Part shown: positions 19,564-28,701 of the stretch, piece after piece | How the letters are laid out: every line of letters starts with the position of its first letter | How positions within the stretch are numbered: position 1 is the first letter of the stretch | NCBI RefSeq assembly: GCF_014334015.1 | Contig: NZ_CP060488.1 | Span: forward strand, 6,282,501 to 6,346,500 | Reading direction: 5' to 3' | Origin: Bacteroides sp. M10 | GTDB lineage: Bacteria > Bacteroidota > Bacteroidia > Bacteroidales > Bacteroidaceae | DNA length: 64,000 nucleotides | Notes under the pieces: generated by a model | What the model was told of the DNA's origin: nothing | The model's input: only the letters and a program-made list of their open reading frames with translations | The model's database searches: none | Position numbers and translations under genes: made by a program

Positions 19564-22500
19564 TTAAAAACCAAGTGATAGACCGAATGTATAAGTGCGA
19601 GGCTGAGGATATGGATAGCCCAGTCCTTCAGGGTCGGCACCCGTATAATTAGTCAGTGTGAAAACATTCTGTGCTTGCAGATACACACGCAAATTGGAAA
19701 GACGTGCTTTCTTAATCCACTTATCCGGGAAAGTGTAGCCCAGCGTTAAAGTTTTCAGTTTCACGTATGAACCATCTTCGATAAAGAAAGTAGAGCTGCG
19801 TGTTTCTACATTATTATCCACCACAGTCAGTGCAGGGATATCACAATTATAAACTCCGGTTTGCTCATAATCATTCCAAGCATGCATTGCATCCATCAGA
19901 CGTACAGAGTGATTACCTGTCCAGCCTTGGAATAGGTCGGTATAAAACTTAGAGTTATTCCATGCATCGCGAATCATACCATTGAAGAATGCAGAAAGAT
20001 CAAATCCTTTGTAAGATGCACCGATATTTAAACCACCGATAAATTTAGGTTGATCGCTACCTTGCCAATCCATATCGGCAGTATTGATGACGTTGTCACC
20101 GTTAAGGTCTTTGTAGCGAATACGTCCCACACCGGGAGCTCCAATCTGTACATCATATTTGCTTAGATATTCATATACCTCTTGCTTTGTTTTGAATACA
20201 CCATCGGCTTTATATGACATCCATGAGCCATAAGGTTGTCCCACAATGGTTTTGTCCACACCGTTACCACCTCCCCAAGTATATTTGATAACATCCGGCA
20301 GTTCGGTAATTTCATTCTTATAATAAGAGATGTTGAACGAAATATCATACTTGAAATCCTTTATTTCATCTCGCCAAGTAAAGGTTGCTTCCACCCCGCT
20401 GTTATCCATACTGGCAGCATTATACCATTTATATCCACCTTCGCCAATCACACCTATATAAGGTTTTTGAATTAACATACCAGTGGTCTTCTTCTGAAAA
20501 TAGTCCAAAGTCAAGCCCAAACGGTTATCGAAGAAAGCGGCATCAATACCAAAGTTCAGTTGCTTGGTCTCTTCCCACTTCAAGTCGTTGTTACCCGAAC
20601 GATCTTTCTGTACACCGGGCACGACTGTTGCACCATCACCATTGAAGTTGTATGAACCATTGGACATGTTAGTGTAATAAAGGTTGTAAGTAGCATTGTT
20701 GTCAATCTGGTCATTACCATTAATTCCCCATGATGCACGTAATTTAAGGTCCGAAAGCCAGTTTTGCGTACGTTCCATAAATTTTTCGCGTGACATTCTC
20801 CAACCAGCTGATACAGAAGGGAAGATGGCTGAATTGTTCCCTTTACCAAAACGTGAAGAAGCATCACGACGCACTGTTCCTGATATGAGGTACTTATCAT
20901 CGAACGCATAGTTCACCTTACCAAAGTAAGAAACCATAGCATAAGTAGAAGCATTGTTACCCACGCTTTTTCCTTCGGTCACGGTGTCCAGATAGCGATA
21001 GTCAAGGTCTTCTATCACCAATCCGCGACCATACCCCTGCAAATGCTCACCATTTTCTTTCTTAGCTTCGGTTCCTATCACAGCACTGATATTATTCTTC
21101 CCGAAATCTATGCTATAATTAGCCGTGTTCGACCATACCCATTGTACACTATTATCCTGTCGTACGGTCAGTTCATTTACATCTACCTTCCGATCGGCTT
21201 CGCTCCATTTTGGGACAAAGGTTGAGTTGAAACCGGTAGTATAATTCAAGCCAAATTGGCTCTTCAATACCAGATTTTTAATAGGCTCTACTTCCAAATA
21301 AACATTACCAAAGATACGCCAGCTTTTGTGACGATTATTGGCTTCGTTGTCCGTCAAGCGAATGGGATTCGGTTTATCTCCCAATATATCCACATAACCA
21401 CCGGCGTACCCTCCGTTTTCATCGTACACAGGAATGGCCGGATGCTGCGCAATAACCAATTCTTCTATACCGGCAGGATTAAGATGTTCCAACCAATGGT
21501 TCACTGAGATGCTTTCCCCCACACGTACTTTACCATCCACAAAGCGGAAATTAGAAGCTAAACGCGAATTAAAGCGTTCGTAGTCTGTATTACGGCAAAG
21601 ACCATCTTGATTCATATAGTTTAAGGTAAGAGCCACATTACCATCCTTAAATCCTTTAGAGAGGGAAAGGTTATAATTCTGCATCAAAGCCGTACCAAAT
21701 ATCTCCTTTGCCCAATCAGTATTGCCCGACTTTATCTTCACTCCATTCTGGTCGAAATAATATTCTTGCAGTTGGGCTTTTTCTCCATTTCCATAGACAA
21801 CACTGTTTGGATAGGTTCCAAAAGTATTTTTATAGGCCTGCCAATAAACATCACCCCATTGATAAGCGTCAAGCATATCAATACCACCGGCAAAAGTCTG
21901 GGCAGTGAGCGACATATCAAAACTTACCTTTACATCGCCTTCCTTGGCACGTTTTGTGGTGATGATAATGACCCCGTTAGCAGCCTGAGCACCATAGATC
22001 GCGGCAGACGCTGCATCTTTCAACACCTGAATGGATTCGACATCATTGGAAGAGATGATAGAAGCTACATTGTCATGTGTCTGAACACCATCTATCACAT
22101 AAAGAGGGGAAGAATTGTTAATGGTAGTAATACCACGTAATTTAGTATCCGTGTTTCCACCGCCGGGTTTACCATCAGTTGTCACGTTCATACCGGCTAC
22201 ACGCCCCTGCAAACCTGACATCACATTACCGGTAGGTATATCCGCTACCTCTTTCATCTTCACTACGGCTACCGAACCTGTCAGACTGGCTTTCTTTTCA
22301 GCCATATAACCTGTCACAACCACCTCATCAATCATCTTAGTATCTTCTTCCATCACTATCTTCAAGGAAGGTTTAGCGGCAATAATCACTTCCTTATATC
22401 CTATATAAGAAATAGCCAATGATGCATTTGCCGGTACACTAAGAGTAAAGTTTCCATCTAAATCGGTAATAGTTCCAGTTGATTTAGAATCATTTTGCAC

Positions 22501-22635
22501 TACGGAAGCACCAATAATCGGTTGCCCATCAGTCTTTGAAGTAACGTTTCCCTTCACCGTTATGTTTTGTCCCCAAAGGACTGACATGAAAGTAAACAGG
22601 AAACAAACGCTGCAAAGAAGTTTTTTGTTCTTCAT
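19564..22635 (-). CDS. SusC-family TonB-dependent outer-membrane transporter
   Basis: A 1,023-residue SusC/RagA receptor. The ATG at 22635 gives a clean signal peptide (CFLFTFMSVLWGQ). A CarboxypepD_reg domain follows (GQPIIGASVVQNDSKSTGTI), then the TonB box region MIDEVVVTGY, the plug (GLQGRVAGMNVTTDGKPGG, SPLYVIDGVQ, VLKDAASAAIYGAQAANGVI), a 22-strand barrel and the terminal FGLSLGF. It imports fructan oligosaccharides together with SusD. It is the first gene of the operon susC-susD-GH91-GH91/DUF4960. The 289-bp upstream gap, shared with the divergent BRO-N gene, has no convincing minus-strand TAnnTTTG, so initiation probably depends on the HTCS activator. Confidence 0.95.
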   Translation of the reverse strand: MKNKKLLCSVCFLFTFMSVLWGQNITVKGNVTSKTDGQPIIGASVVQNDSKSTGTITDLDGNFTLSVPANASLAISYIGYKEVIIAAKPSLKIVMEEDTKMIDEVVVTGYMAEKKASLTGSVAVVKMKEVADIPTGNVMSGLQGRVAGMNVTTDGKPGGGNTDTKLRGITTINNSSPLYVIDGVQTHDNVASIISSNDVESIQVLKDAASAAIYGAQAANGVIIITTKRAKEGDVKVSFDMSLTAQTFAGGIDMLDAYQWGDVYWQAYKNTFGTYPNSVVYGNGEKAQLQEYYFDQNGVKIKSGNTDWAKEIFGTALMQNYNLSLSKGFKDGNVALTLNYMNQDGLCRNTDYERFNSRLASNFRFVDGKVRVGESISVNHWLEHLNPAGIEELVIAQHPAIPVYDENGGYAGGYVDILGDKPNPIRLTDNEANNRHKSWRIFGNVYLEVEPIKNLVLKSQFGLNYTTGFNSTFVPKWSEADRKVDVNELTVRQDNSVQWVWSNTANYSIDFGKNNISAVIGTEAKKENGEHLQGYGRGLVIEDLDYRYLDTVTEGKSVGNNASTYAMVSYFGKVNYAFDDKYLISGTVRRDASSRFGKGNNSAIFPSVSAGWRMSREKFMERTQNWLSDLKLRASWGINGNDQIDNNATYNLYYTNMSNGSYNFNGDGATVVPGVQKDRSGNNDLKWEETKQLNFGIDAAFFDNRLGLTLDYFQKKTTGMLIQKPYIGVIGEGGYKWYNAASMDNSGVEATFTWRDEIKDFKYDISFNISYYKNEITELPDVIKYTWGGGNGVDKTIVGQPYGSWMSYKADGVFKTKQEVYEYLSKYDVQIGAPGVGRIRYKDLNGDNVINTADMDWQGSDQPKFIGGLNIGASYKGFDLSAFFNGMIRDAWNNSKFYTDLFQGWTGNHSVRLMDAMHAWNDYEQTGVYNCDIPALTVVDNNVETRSSTFFIEDGSYVKLKTLTLGYTFPDKWIKKARLSNLRVYLQAQNVFTLTNYTGADPEGLGYPYPQPRTYTFGLSLGF

Positions 22636-22852
22636 AATACTAAGCATTAGTTTGATGTTATTAAATTAAAAGTACGAATTTTATCTTTATCGATAATGCA
22701 AATTACGGTTGATTTACGTCAATCGACTAAAAAAAATGTTTCAAAGGCTGTAACATTTGTTGCATAGAACGCTATTTTATAAGGTTTTATACAGATTTCT
22801 TTTTAGTGCGACAATTATAGGACTTATATTCTGTTATAAGTATAGAAAATGC

Positions 22853-22860
22853 TACCTTTG
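22853..22860 (+). promoter_or_regulatory. -7 element for the BRO-N gene
   Basis: TACCTTTG matches TAnnTTTG exactly. The leader would be about 58 nt to the ATG at 22925. A -33 TTG at proper spacing is absent. Confidence 0.45.
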
Positions 22861-22924
22861 TGTAGTAATATAAGCCCTACAAAAAGGACTTTTTTTCGAT
22901 AAAAGATAACTAAAAACAAAATTC

Positions 22925-23776
22925 ATGACTAAGCAACAAGCTTTAAAACTCTTCGAAGAAAAAAGGGTACGTACAGTATGGGATGATGAACAAGAGAAAT
23001 GGTATTTTTCAATAGTAGATGTAGTAGCAATACTAACGGATAGTCCTAATCCCCGTAAATATTGGAGCGTACTAAAAACACGACTCAAAAAAGAAGGAAG
23101 TGAGTTGACTACAAATTGTAGTCAACTGAAAATGCAGGCTACTGATGGGAAAAAGTACCTTACCGACGTTGCCGATACCGAACAACTCCTCCGCCTTATT
23201 CAATCTATACCTTCTCCCAAGGCAGAACCTTTCAAACTATGGATGGCCAGAGTTGCCAGCGAACGTCTCAACCAAATACAAGACCCCGAATTATCCATCG
23301 ATCAGGCTTTAATGGATTACAAACGGATGGGGTATTCTGACAACTGGATTAATCAACGTCTGAAATCAATAGAAATCCGCAAGGATTTAACTGATGAATG
23401 GAAAAAACACGGATTACAGGAGGGCGCTCAATTCGCTACACTCACGGATATTATTTACCAGACGTGGTCGGATATGACAGCAAAGGAGTATAAGCAGTTC
23501 AAAGGATTGAAAAAGGAAAATCTGCGGGACAATATGACTAACAAAGAGTTAATACTGAATATGCTTGCTGAACTTTCGACTAAAGAAATCTCCGAAGCCA
23601 ATAATCCGGAAACGTTCAAAGAACATATAGATGTTGCCCATCAAGGTGGAGAAATAGCCTGCAATGCACGACTGGAACTTGAAACTAAAACGGGAAAGAA
23701 AGTAATCTCTCCCTTAAACGCAAAAAGTGGCATTCTCTTAAAAGACGAATCTAATGATAATCCAACAAATAAGTAA
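22925..23776 (+). CDS. BRO-N domain protein (phage-antirepressor-like)
   Basis: A 283-residue soluble protein. The first 115 residues form a BRO-N domain (VRTVWDDEQEKWYFSIVDVV, NPRKYWSVLKTRLKKEG, LTDVADTEQLLRLIQSIPSP), a fold found in phage antirepressors and baculovirus BRO proteins. The rest is helical and charged (WMARVASERLNQIQDPELSI, KGLKKENLRDNMTNKELILN) and resembles the chromosomal Bacteroides versions. No phage genes surround it. It sits divergently from susC and 7 bp before the aldose-epimerase gene, so it is carried within the fructan PUL. DNA binding is likely from the fold. A role in PUL control is only a guess from position. Confidence 0.85.
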   Translation: MTKQQALKLFEEKRVRTVWDDEQEKWYFSIVDVVAILTDSPNPRKYWSVLKTRLKKEGSELTTNCSQLKMQATDGKKYLTDVADTEQLLRLIQSIPSPKAEPFKLWMARVASERLNQIQDPELSIDQALMDYKRMGYSDNWINQRLKSIEIRKDLTDEWKKHGLQEGAQFATLTDIIYQTWSDMTAKEYKQFKGLKKENLRDNMTNKELILNMLAELSTKEISEANNPETFKEHIDVAHQGGEIACNARLELETKTGKKVISPLNAKSGILLKDESNDNPTNK

Positions 23777-23783
23777 ATACGAT

Positions 23784-24656
23784 ATGAAAACAATCTCCAA
23801 CGAACAACTTACCATTCAAGTATCTCCGCACGGAGCTGAACTTTGCAGTATCTTCGCCAATGGAAAAGAATATCTGTGGCAAGCGGATCCTGCTTTTTGG
23901 AAACGTCACTCTCCTGTCCTATTCCCTATTGTCGGAAGCGTATGGGAAAATGAATATCGCAATGAAGGGATTCCTTATACACTTACCCAACATGGATTTG
24001 CCCGCGATATGGAATTTACGCTTGTTTCCGAAAAAGAAAATGAAGTATATTACCGTCTTATCAGTAGTGAAGAGACTTTGCAGAACTATCCGTTTCCATT
24101 CTGTCTGGAAATAGGTTATCGCATCCAAGGAAAGCAGATTGAGGTGATATGGAAAGTAAAGAATACCGGTGACAAAGAAATGCATTTTCAGATTGGGGCA
24201 CATCCTGCTTTCTACTGGCCGGAGTTTGATGCGAACAGTTTAGAAAGAGGATTCTTCGAATTCGACAGGAAAGACGGTTTGAAGTATATTCTTATTTCTG
24301 AAAAGGGATGCGCTGATCCTTCTGTTGAGTATTCCTTAGAGTTGACAGACGGATTGTTACCATTGGATACTCATACGTTTGATAAAGATGCTTTGATCTT
24401 GGAAAATGAACAGGTTCGCAAAGTTACCATCTATAATAAGGAGAAACGGGCTTATTTAAGTTTACACTTTAATGCTCCGGTAGTCGGCCTTTGGTCGCCA
24501 CCTGCAAAGAATGCTCCTTTTGTCTGCATCGAGCCTTGGTATGGACGCTGCGACCGCGCACATTATACTGGTGAATATAAAGATAAAGACTGGATGCAAC
24601 ACTTGCAACCAAGTGAGATATTCCAAGGAGGATACACGATTGAAATTAATGAGTAA
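23784..24656 (+). CDS. Aldose 1-epimerase family protein (LacX-like)
   Basis: A 290-residue cytoplasmic protein of the galactose-mutarotase-like fold. The ATG at 23784 is preferred over an upstream one that overlaps the BRO-N gene. Typical features are ISPHGAELCSI-like strands (VSPHGAELCSIFANGKEYLWQ), RHSPVLFPIVGSVW, HGFARDMEF, FQIGAHPAFYWP and CIEPWYGRCD. These include the conserved His residues and acid of the active site. The family interconverts sugar anomers. LacX-type members have broader or unknown substrates. It lies 7 bp downstream of the BRO-N gene and converges on the second GH32 gene. A role in handling fructose or glucose from sucrose ends is plausible but not shown. Confidence 0.88.
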   Translation: MKTISNEQLTIQVSPHGAELCSIFANGKEYLWQADPAFWKRHSPVLFPIVGSVWENEYRNEGIPYTLTQHGFARDMEFTLVSEKENEVYYRLISSEETLQNYPFPFCLEIGYRIQGKQIEVIWKVKNTGDKEMHFQIGAHPAFYWPEFDANSLERGFFEFDRKDGLKYILISEKGCADPSVEYSLELTDGLLPLDTHTFDKDALILENEQVRKVTIYNKEKRAYLSLHFNAPVVGLWSPPAKNAPFVCIEPWYGRCDRAHYTGEYKDKDWMQHLQPSEIFQGGYTIEINE

Positions 24657-24661
24657 TCAAC

Positions 24662-24696
24662 AAAAGTAGCTGCCAGATTTCACATCTGACAGCTAC
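24662..24696 (-). terminator. Hairpin between convergent epimerase and GH32 genes
   Basis: GTAGCTG and CAGCTAC, extended by CCAGAT/ATCTGA with one mismatch, form a stem at 24666-24696. Read on the minus strand it is followed by TTTTGTT, so it best serves the GH32 gene. On the plus strand there is no T run. Confidence 0.5.
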
Positions 24697-24728
24697 CAAC
24701 ACCTAATTCTAATCTACAAAAACCTAAC

Positions 24729-26609
24729 TTATAAACCTAACCGATACACATTGAATGAATTGACATTAAACGTACCTCCCTTGCTATAAAAACACATACG
24801 GTTGTATGGTTCCGACGGAAAAATGAGATTAGTCATTGCTATCTTTCCTCCGTTCAGGAATATTTCTACAGAACATTTATCAACAAAAACATCCAAAGCA
24901 TATTTATTTTCTTTCTTTATCGGTGCCCAGGTAGCTAATGCGAAATCATCAATATAATTGATAGAAGTCGTCTTTCTGCGGTCATGTGCTTCTATTTCAT
25001 GAGGTACGCTGTTCTTTCCGAAATCTACGATACCGCTTTTCGTCCGATCCATTACCAGTTTCTTTTCCGGAAGATTGAAATAAATGTCCACCTTTTCACC
25101 TTTATCATTAAAGAGACTGAATCCCATAATCTCCGCTTCACCGGTAGTAATCTCCAATGCTAATTCATAAGCTCCGTCATTATCAGCCAATAAAGAATCA
25201 ATATGATAATCATTGGTTATGGTGAAAGAAGGAATCTCCTTGTTTTCTTTCCGCAAAGTTTTCGTCTCCGCCACCGGAGCTGCCGAAAGATAGAGTTCGC
25301 CATCCTGTGTATAAAGCCCCAACTCACGCGGCAACGCATTGGCACTACGGAACTGTTTTGTCGGAACGATATTGCAATATTGCCAATTACTCATCCAAGG
25401 TACAGCAATCACACGATCACCGGTATTCGCGAAACAAACGGTGGCATAATGATCTTTGCCCCAATCCAACCATTTCGTGACATTTGGCTGATTGTCACAA
25501 ATAAATTTCATTCCATCAAAGTCTCCTACAAAATATTGAGTTGCACTACCACCGAAATAGCACCCCGGATTTACATTCACTATCAACGCCCATTTCTTGC
25601 GGTTCGCATCTCCATTTACCGGAAGTTCCACCATGTCCGGACATTCAAACTGACAAGGTTGCATTCCATAGCCCTCACCGAAACTGCTCATATAATTCCA
25701 GTCTTTCAAATTCTTAGAATCATAGAAACGCATTTCTTTATCAGCAGAAACAATCATCACCCATTTATTCTCCGGTTCATATCGGAAAACTTTCGGGTCA
25801 CGGAAATCTTTTAATCCATCCGAAGGACGCAGGACAGGATTATTTTCATATTTCGTAAAGGTGCGACCGTTGTCATTACTGTAGGCCAGACATTGAATCT
25901 GCCCATTCTTATCACTGGCAGAAGTGTAAAAAGCCAGGATAGAACCTTCTCCATAACCGGCTGTATTCTCTTGGTCGACAATAGAACTTCCGGAAAAGAT
26001 ATGTCCCAATGTATCGCGGGCAATGGCAGGAGCCAGATGCTCCCAATGCATCAGGTCTTTACTGATAGAATGTCCCCAATGCATATTTCCCCATTTGGAG
26101 CCATAAGGATTATATTGATAATATAAATGATATTCTCCATCTTTATACACCAATCCGTTAGCATCATTCATCCAGCCATAGAGGGGAGTATGGTGATAAA
26201 CAGGACGAAACTTTTCCGTATTGGTTGTATCAAACGTATCGGATAACTTAATTTCTTTCCAGCAAAGTGCATCCTTTGATTTATTACGAATATGTACGGT
26301 AGCCGTTTTGACATCGGCAGGCAGAGCGAACGGAACAAAATAATCTACTTTATCCTGTGCCAGACGAATATCCATATCAGTATCGGCAGCATCTCCTGTG
26401 TTCAGGCAGACCTGACTTTCTTCGCTTTCTTCTTCTATCGGAAGTAGCAGATAATGGGTGGGATTTGTTATATGAATCACAGTCAGGCTATCACCTTTCT
26501 GTTCAAGGGCGAATGTACTTTTTGTTGTGTGGCAATAAGTTAGTCCATAAGAAACTGCCAGCGCAAATACTGCGCCTTTACATAGTTTTATCCAGGGGGT
26601 TGTTTTCAT
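24729..26609 (-). CDS. GH32 fructosidase, second copy
   Basis: A 626-residue GH32 enzyme with a hydrophobic leader ending in SYGLTYC, which could be a lipoprotein signal. The propeller carries WMNDANG (nucleophile Asp149, with Ala150 where most members have Pro), FRDPKVF and FECPDMVELP, so all three catalytic acids are kept. The C-terminal sandwich ends FYSKGGTFNVNSFNVYRLG. It is clearly paralogous to the GH32 at 12690-14516 along its length but diverged. From memory it corresponds to BT1765 at the far end of the B. thetaiotaomicron fructan locus. It is transcribed alone from an operator-rich region shared with a WYL regulator, and likely trims fructo-oligosaccharides to fructose. Confidence 0.93.
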   Translation of the reverse strand: MKTTPWIKLCKGAVFALAVSYGLTYCHTTKSTFALEQKGDSLTVIHITNPTHYLLLPIEEESEESQVCLNTGDAADTDMDIRLAQDKVDYFVPFALPADVKTATVHIRNKSKDALCWKEIKLSDTFDTTNTEKFRPVYHHTPLYGWMNDANGLVYKDGEYHLYYQYNPYGSKWGNMHWGHSISKDLMHWEHLAPAIARDTLGHIFSGSSIVDQENTAGYGEGSILAFYTSASDKNGQIQCLAYSNDNGRTFTKYENNPVLRPSDGLKDFRDPKVFRYEPENKWVMIVSADKEMRFYDSKNLKDWNYMSSFGEGYGMQPCQFECPDMVELPVNGDANRKKWALIVNVNPGCYFGGSATQYFVGDFDGMKFICDNQPNVTKWLDWGKDHYATVCFANTGDRVIAVPWMSNWQYCNIVPTKQFRSANALPRELGLYTQDGELYLSAAPVAETKTLRKENKEIPSFTITNDYHIDSLLADNDGAYELALEITTGEAEIMGFSLFNDKGEKVDIYFNLPEKKLVMDRTKSGIVDFGKNSVPHEIEAHDRRKTTSINYIDDFALATWAPIKKENKYALDVFVDKCSVEIFLNGGKIAMTNLIFPSEPYNRMCFYSKGGTFNVNSFNVYRLGL

Positions 26610-26652
26610 GGTAACAAAGTATTCCTAGTTTATACAAGCATTTAATTAAAAA

Positions 26653-26725
26653 GACACTGGCAAAGATAAGGGCTATCTTCGCCAGCGTCTATAAACTTTG
26701 TTTCAAAGGGTATCAAATTTGATAC
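26653..26725 (-). promoter_or_regulatory. GH32 promoter with three palindromes
   Basis: The minus strand has TATCTTTG (26661-26668) inside an inverted repeat, GACACTGGCAAAGATA / TATCTTCGCCAGCGTC (26653-26689, 14 of 16 pairs). Just upstream are CTTTG-TTT-CAAAG (26696-26708) and the perfect 16-bp palindrome GTATCAAATTTGATAC (26710-26725). The -7 under a palindrome repeats the layout before the other GH32 gene. Confidence 0.55.
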
Positions 26726-26785
26726 AAATCTCAAAAATATTCTTTCTATCAGGCAAGAAGAGTCGAATAAAGACAGATAACCTCT

Positions 26786-26816
26786 TTGTTTTCCTGAATT
26801 AATTTTTCTACTTTTG
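26786..26816 (+). promoter_or_regulatory. Promoter for the WYL regulator
   Basis: TTG (26786-26788), 20 bp, TACTTTTG (26809-26816): full Bacteroides consensus, with a leader of about 19 nt. Confidence 0.7.
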
Positions 26817-26841
26817 AAGCAAATCTTTATTCTTCTACTTT

Positions 26842-27864
26842 ATGCCAGCAAATAGAAATGCCTTAATCCGCTATAAAACGATTGATAACTGTCTGCGTAA
26901 TCCGTATCGACGCTGGACGTTGGAAGACTTGGTAGACGCCTGCTCGGATGCTCTTTATGAATATGAAGGTATTGATAAAGGGATAAGCAAACGGACGGTA
27001 CAAATGGATATACAGATGATGCGTAGCGAAAAGTTAGGCTATAATGCTCCAATTGTGGTGTACGAGAATAAATACTATAAATATGAAGATCCCGAATACA
27101 GTATCACGCAAACCCCACTGAACGAACAAGACCTGAAAATGATGTCGGAAGCAGTGGAAGTGCTGCGACAATTTAAAGGTTTCTCCTATTTCACGGAAAT
27201 GAGCGAGATAATCAACCGTTTGGAGGATCATGTTGCTTCTGCCCGGATGAAAACCACTCCTGTCATTGACTTTGAAAAGAATGAATCACTGAAAGGACTG
27301 GATTATCTGGATACCATCTATCATGCGATCGTCAACGAGCACCCGATACAACTCAAATATCGTTCGTTCAAAGCACGTTCGGCAAACAGCTTTATTTTCT
27401 ATCCTTATCTATTAAAAGAATATCGCAACCGGTGGTTCGTTTATGGAGTCAGAGGAAACGGACGAATATTGCAAAATTTAGCTTTGGACAGAATACAATC
27501 ATTAGAAGTTCTGCCACAAGAACACTATATCAAAAATACATTCTTCGATCCGAATACGTTCTTTGACGACCTGGTAGGTGTCACCAAAAACTCCGGAAGC
27601 GTAGCAGAGAAAGTTGGTTTCAAAGTAGCGGCAGCCGAAGCACCTTACATCATAACTAAGCCTATACATCGCAGTCAACAACTGGTGGAAAGACTACCCG
27701 ACGGAAGCGTCATACTGGAAATTGAAGTTGTAATCAACCACGAGTTAGAACGGGTATTCTTCGGATATGTCGACGGAATAGAAATTCTTTATCCCAAGAC
27801 ATTGGTCGAATTAATGAGTCGAAAATTGGAAAAGGCTGCCAAGCAATATACAAAGTCAAAGTGA
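26842..27864 (+). CDS. WYL-domain transcriptional regulator
   Basis: A 340-residue protein. Its N-terminal winged helix-turn-helix reads ALIRYKTIDNCLRNPYRRWT and SKRTVQMDIQMMRSEKLGYN. A WYL domain follows from about residue 150 (HAIVNEHPIQLKYRSFKARS, FIFYPYLLKEYRNRWFVYGV), then a WCX-like C-terminal part (VGFKVAAAEAPYIITKPIHR). WYL domains sense small ligands or nucleic acids and control many stress and defence genes. It is divergent from the second GH32 gene, with the palindromes of 26653-26725 between them, so it may act on itself or that gene. Its stop codon overlaps the patatin gene, which converges on it, by 9 bp. Confidence 0.9.
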   Translation: MPANRNALIRYKTIDNCLRNPYRRWTLEDLVDACSDALYEYEGIDKGISKRTVQMDIQMMRSEKLGYNAPIVVYENKYYKYEDPEYSITQTPLNEQDLKMMSEAVEVLRQFKGFSYFTEMSEIINRLEDHVASARMKTTPVIDFEKNESLKGLDYLDTIYHAIVNEHPIQLKYRSFKARSANSFIFYPYLLKEYRNRWFVYGVRGNGRILQNLALDRIQSLEVLPQEHYIKNTFFDPNTFFDDLVGVTKNSGSVAEKVGFKVAAAEAPYIITKPIHRSQQLVERLPDGSVILEIEVVINHELERVFFGYVDGIEILYPKTLVELMSRKLEKAAKQYTKSK

Positions 27865-28701
27865 AAATAAAGCTTTCGCACATTCGTACCCTTCCTTATA
27901 AAACTCTGTCAGCTTTTGCACATCTTTCTCTATACGGTCTACAGCTACAGGTTTCAAAGGACGGATAACGACAATCTTTCCCTCATCCTCCATGCGTTCC
28001 ACCATTTCCAACTGTTCATTATAAACAGCACACCGGCAACTTAACGCTTCACGCAACTTCGGATATTTCCGGTATACAAACGAAGGGATACGAATATCTT
28101 TCGAATCTTTCCGATATCCCCGGTTACGGGTAAGTACCACGACATTTCTCGTACAGCCATCCGCAATAGCTCTTTGCAGAGGTATGGAATCTACGATTCC
28201 CCCATCAAGCATAGGAACCTCATCCACATAAGTGATAGGACACACAAAAGGGAGACTGCTGGATGCACGGACAATATCGATCACCCTGCGCCTGTCTTTT
28301 TTCTCTTCGAAATAATTGGCTTCTCCCGTGATGCAATTAGTAGTCACCATCACGAAACGTTCCGGTGAAGCAAAATATGTTTCATAATCATAAGGAAGAA
28401 TGTGTTCGGGGAACTCATTGAACAATAGATCGAAATCCAAAATATTACGCTTTTTGAGCAAATGTTTCAGACCGATATAATTGTACTTCTCCAACAAGTC
28501 GATATTGCTGTACTTGGCACGTCCCCGTTGCCGTGATGCATACGACAATCCGTTGCACGCACCGGCAGACACTCCTATCGCATAGGGAAACCGGATATCA
28601 TGATCCATAAAATAATCAAGTACACCGCAGGTGAATACTCCACGCATTCCCCCGCCTTCCAATACTAATCCCGTAGATTCGTCAATTTTCAAGTCCTTCA
28701 T
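27856..28701 (-). CDS. Patatin-like phospholipase
   Basis: A 281-residue cytoplasmic serine hydrolase of the patatin family. It has the oxyanion loop LEGGGMRG, the nucleophile elbow GVSAG (Ser45) and the dyad Asp in MLDGGIVDS (Asp166). The length fits the YjjU/RssA-type bacterial patatins that act on lipid acyl esters. It has no signal peptide. It starts 20 bp inside the end of the antiporter gene and so is probably translated from the same message. A lipid-remodelling link to the antiporter is possible but unproven. Confidence 0.9.
   Translation of the reverse strand: MKDLKIDESTGLVLEGGGMRGVFTCGVLDYFMDHDIRFPYAIGVSAGACNGLSYASRQRGRAKYSNIDLLEKYNYIGLKHLLKKRNILDFDLLFNEFPEHILPYDYETYFASPERFVMVTTNCITGEANYFEEKKDRRRVIDIVRASSSLPFVCPITYVDEVPMLDGGIVDSIPLQRAIADGCTRNVVVLTRNRGYRKDSKDIRIPSFVYRKYPKLREALSCRCAVYNEQLEMVERMEDEGKIVVIRPLKPVAVDRIEKDVQKLTEFYKEGYECAKALFSL

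Noticed and set aside
22925..23776. Prophage remnant
   Set aside because: Only the BRO-N domain is phage-like; no integrase, structural or attachment sequences were seen around it.
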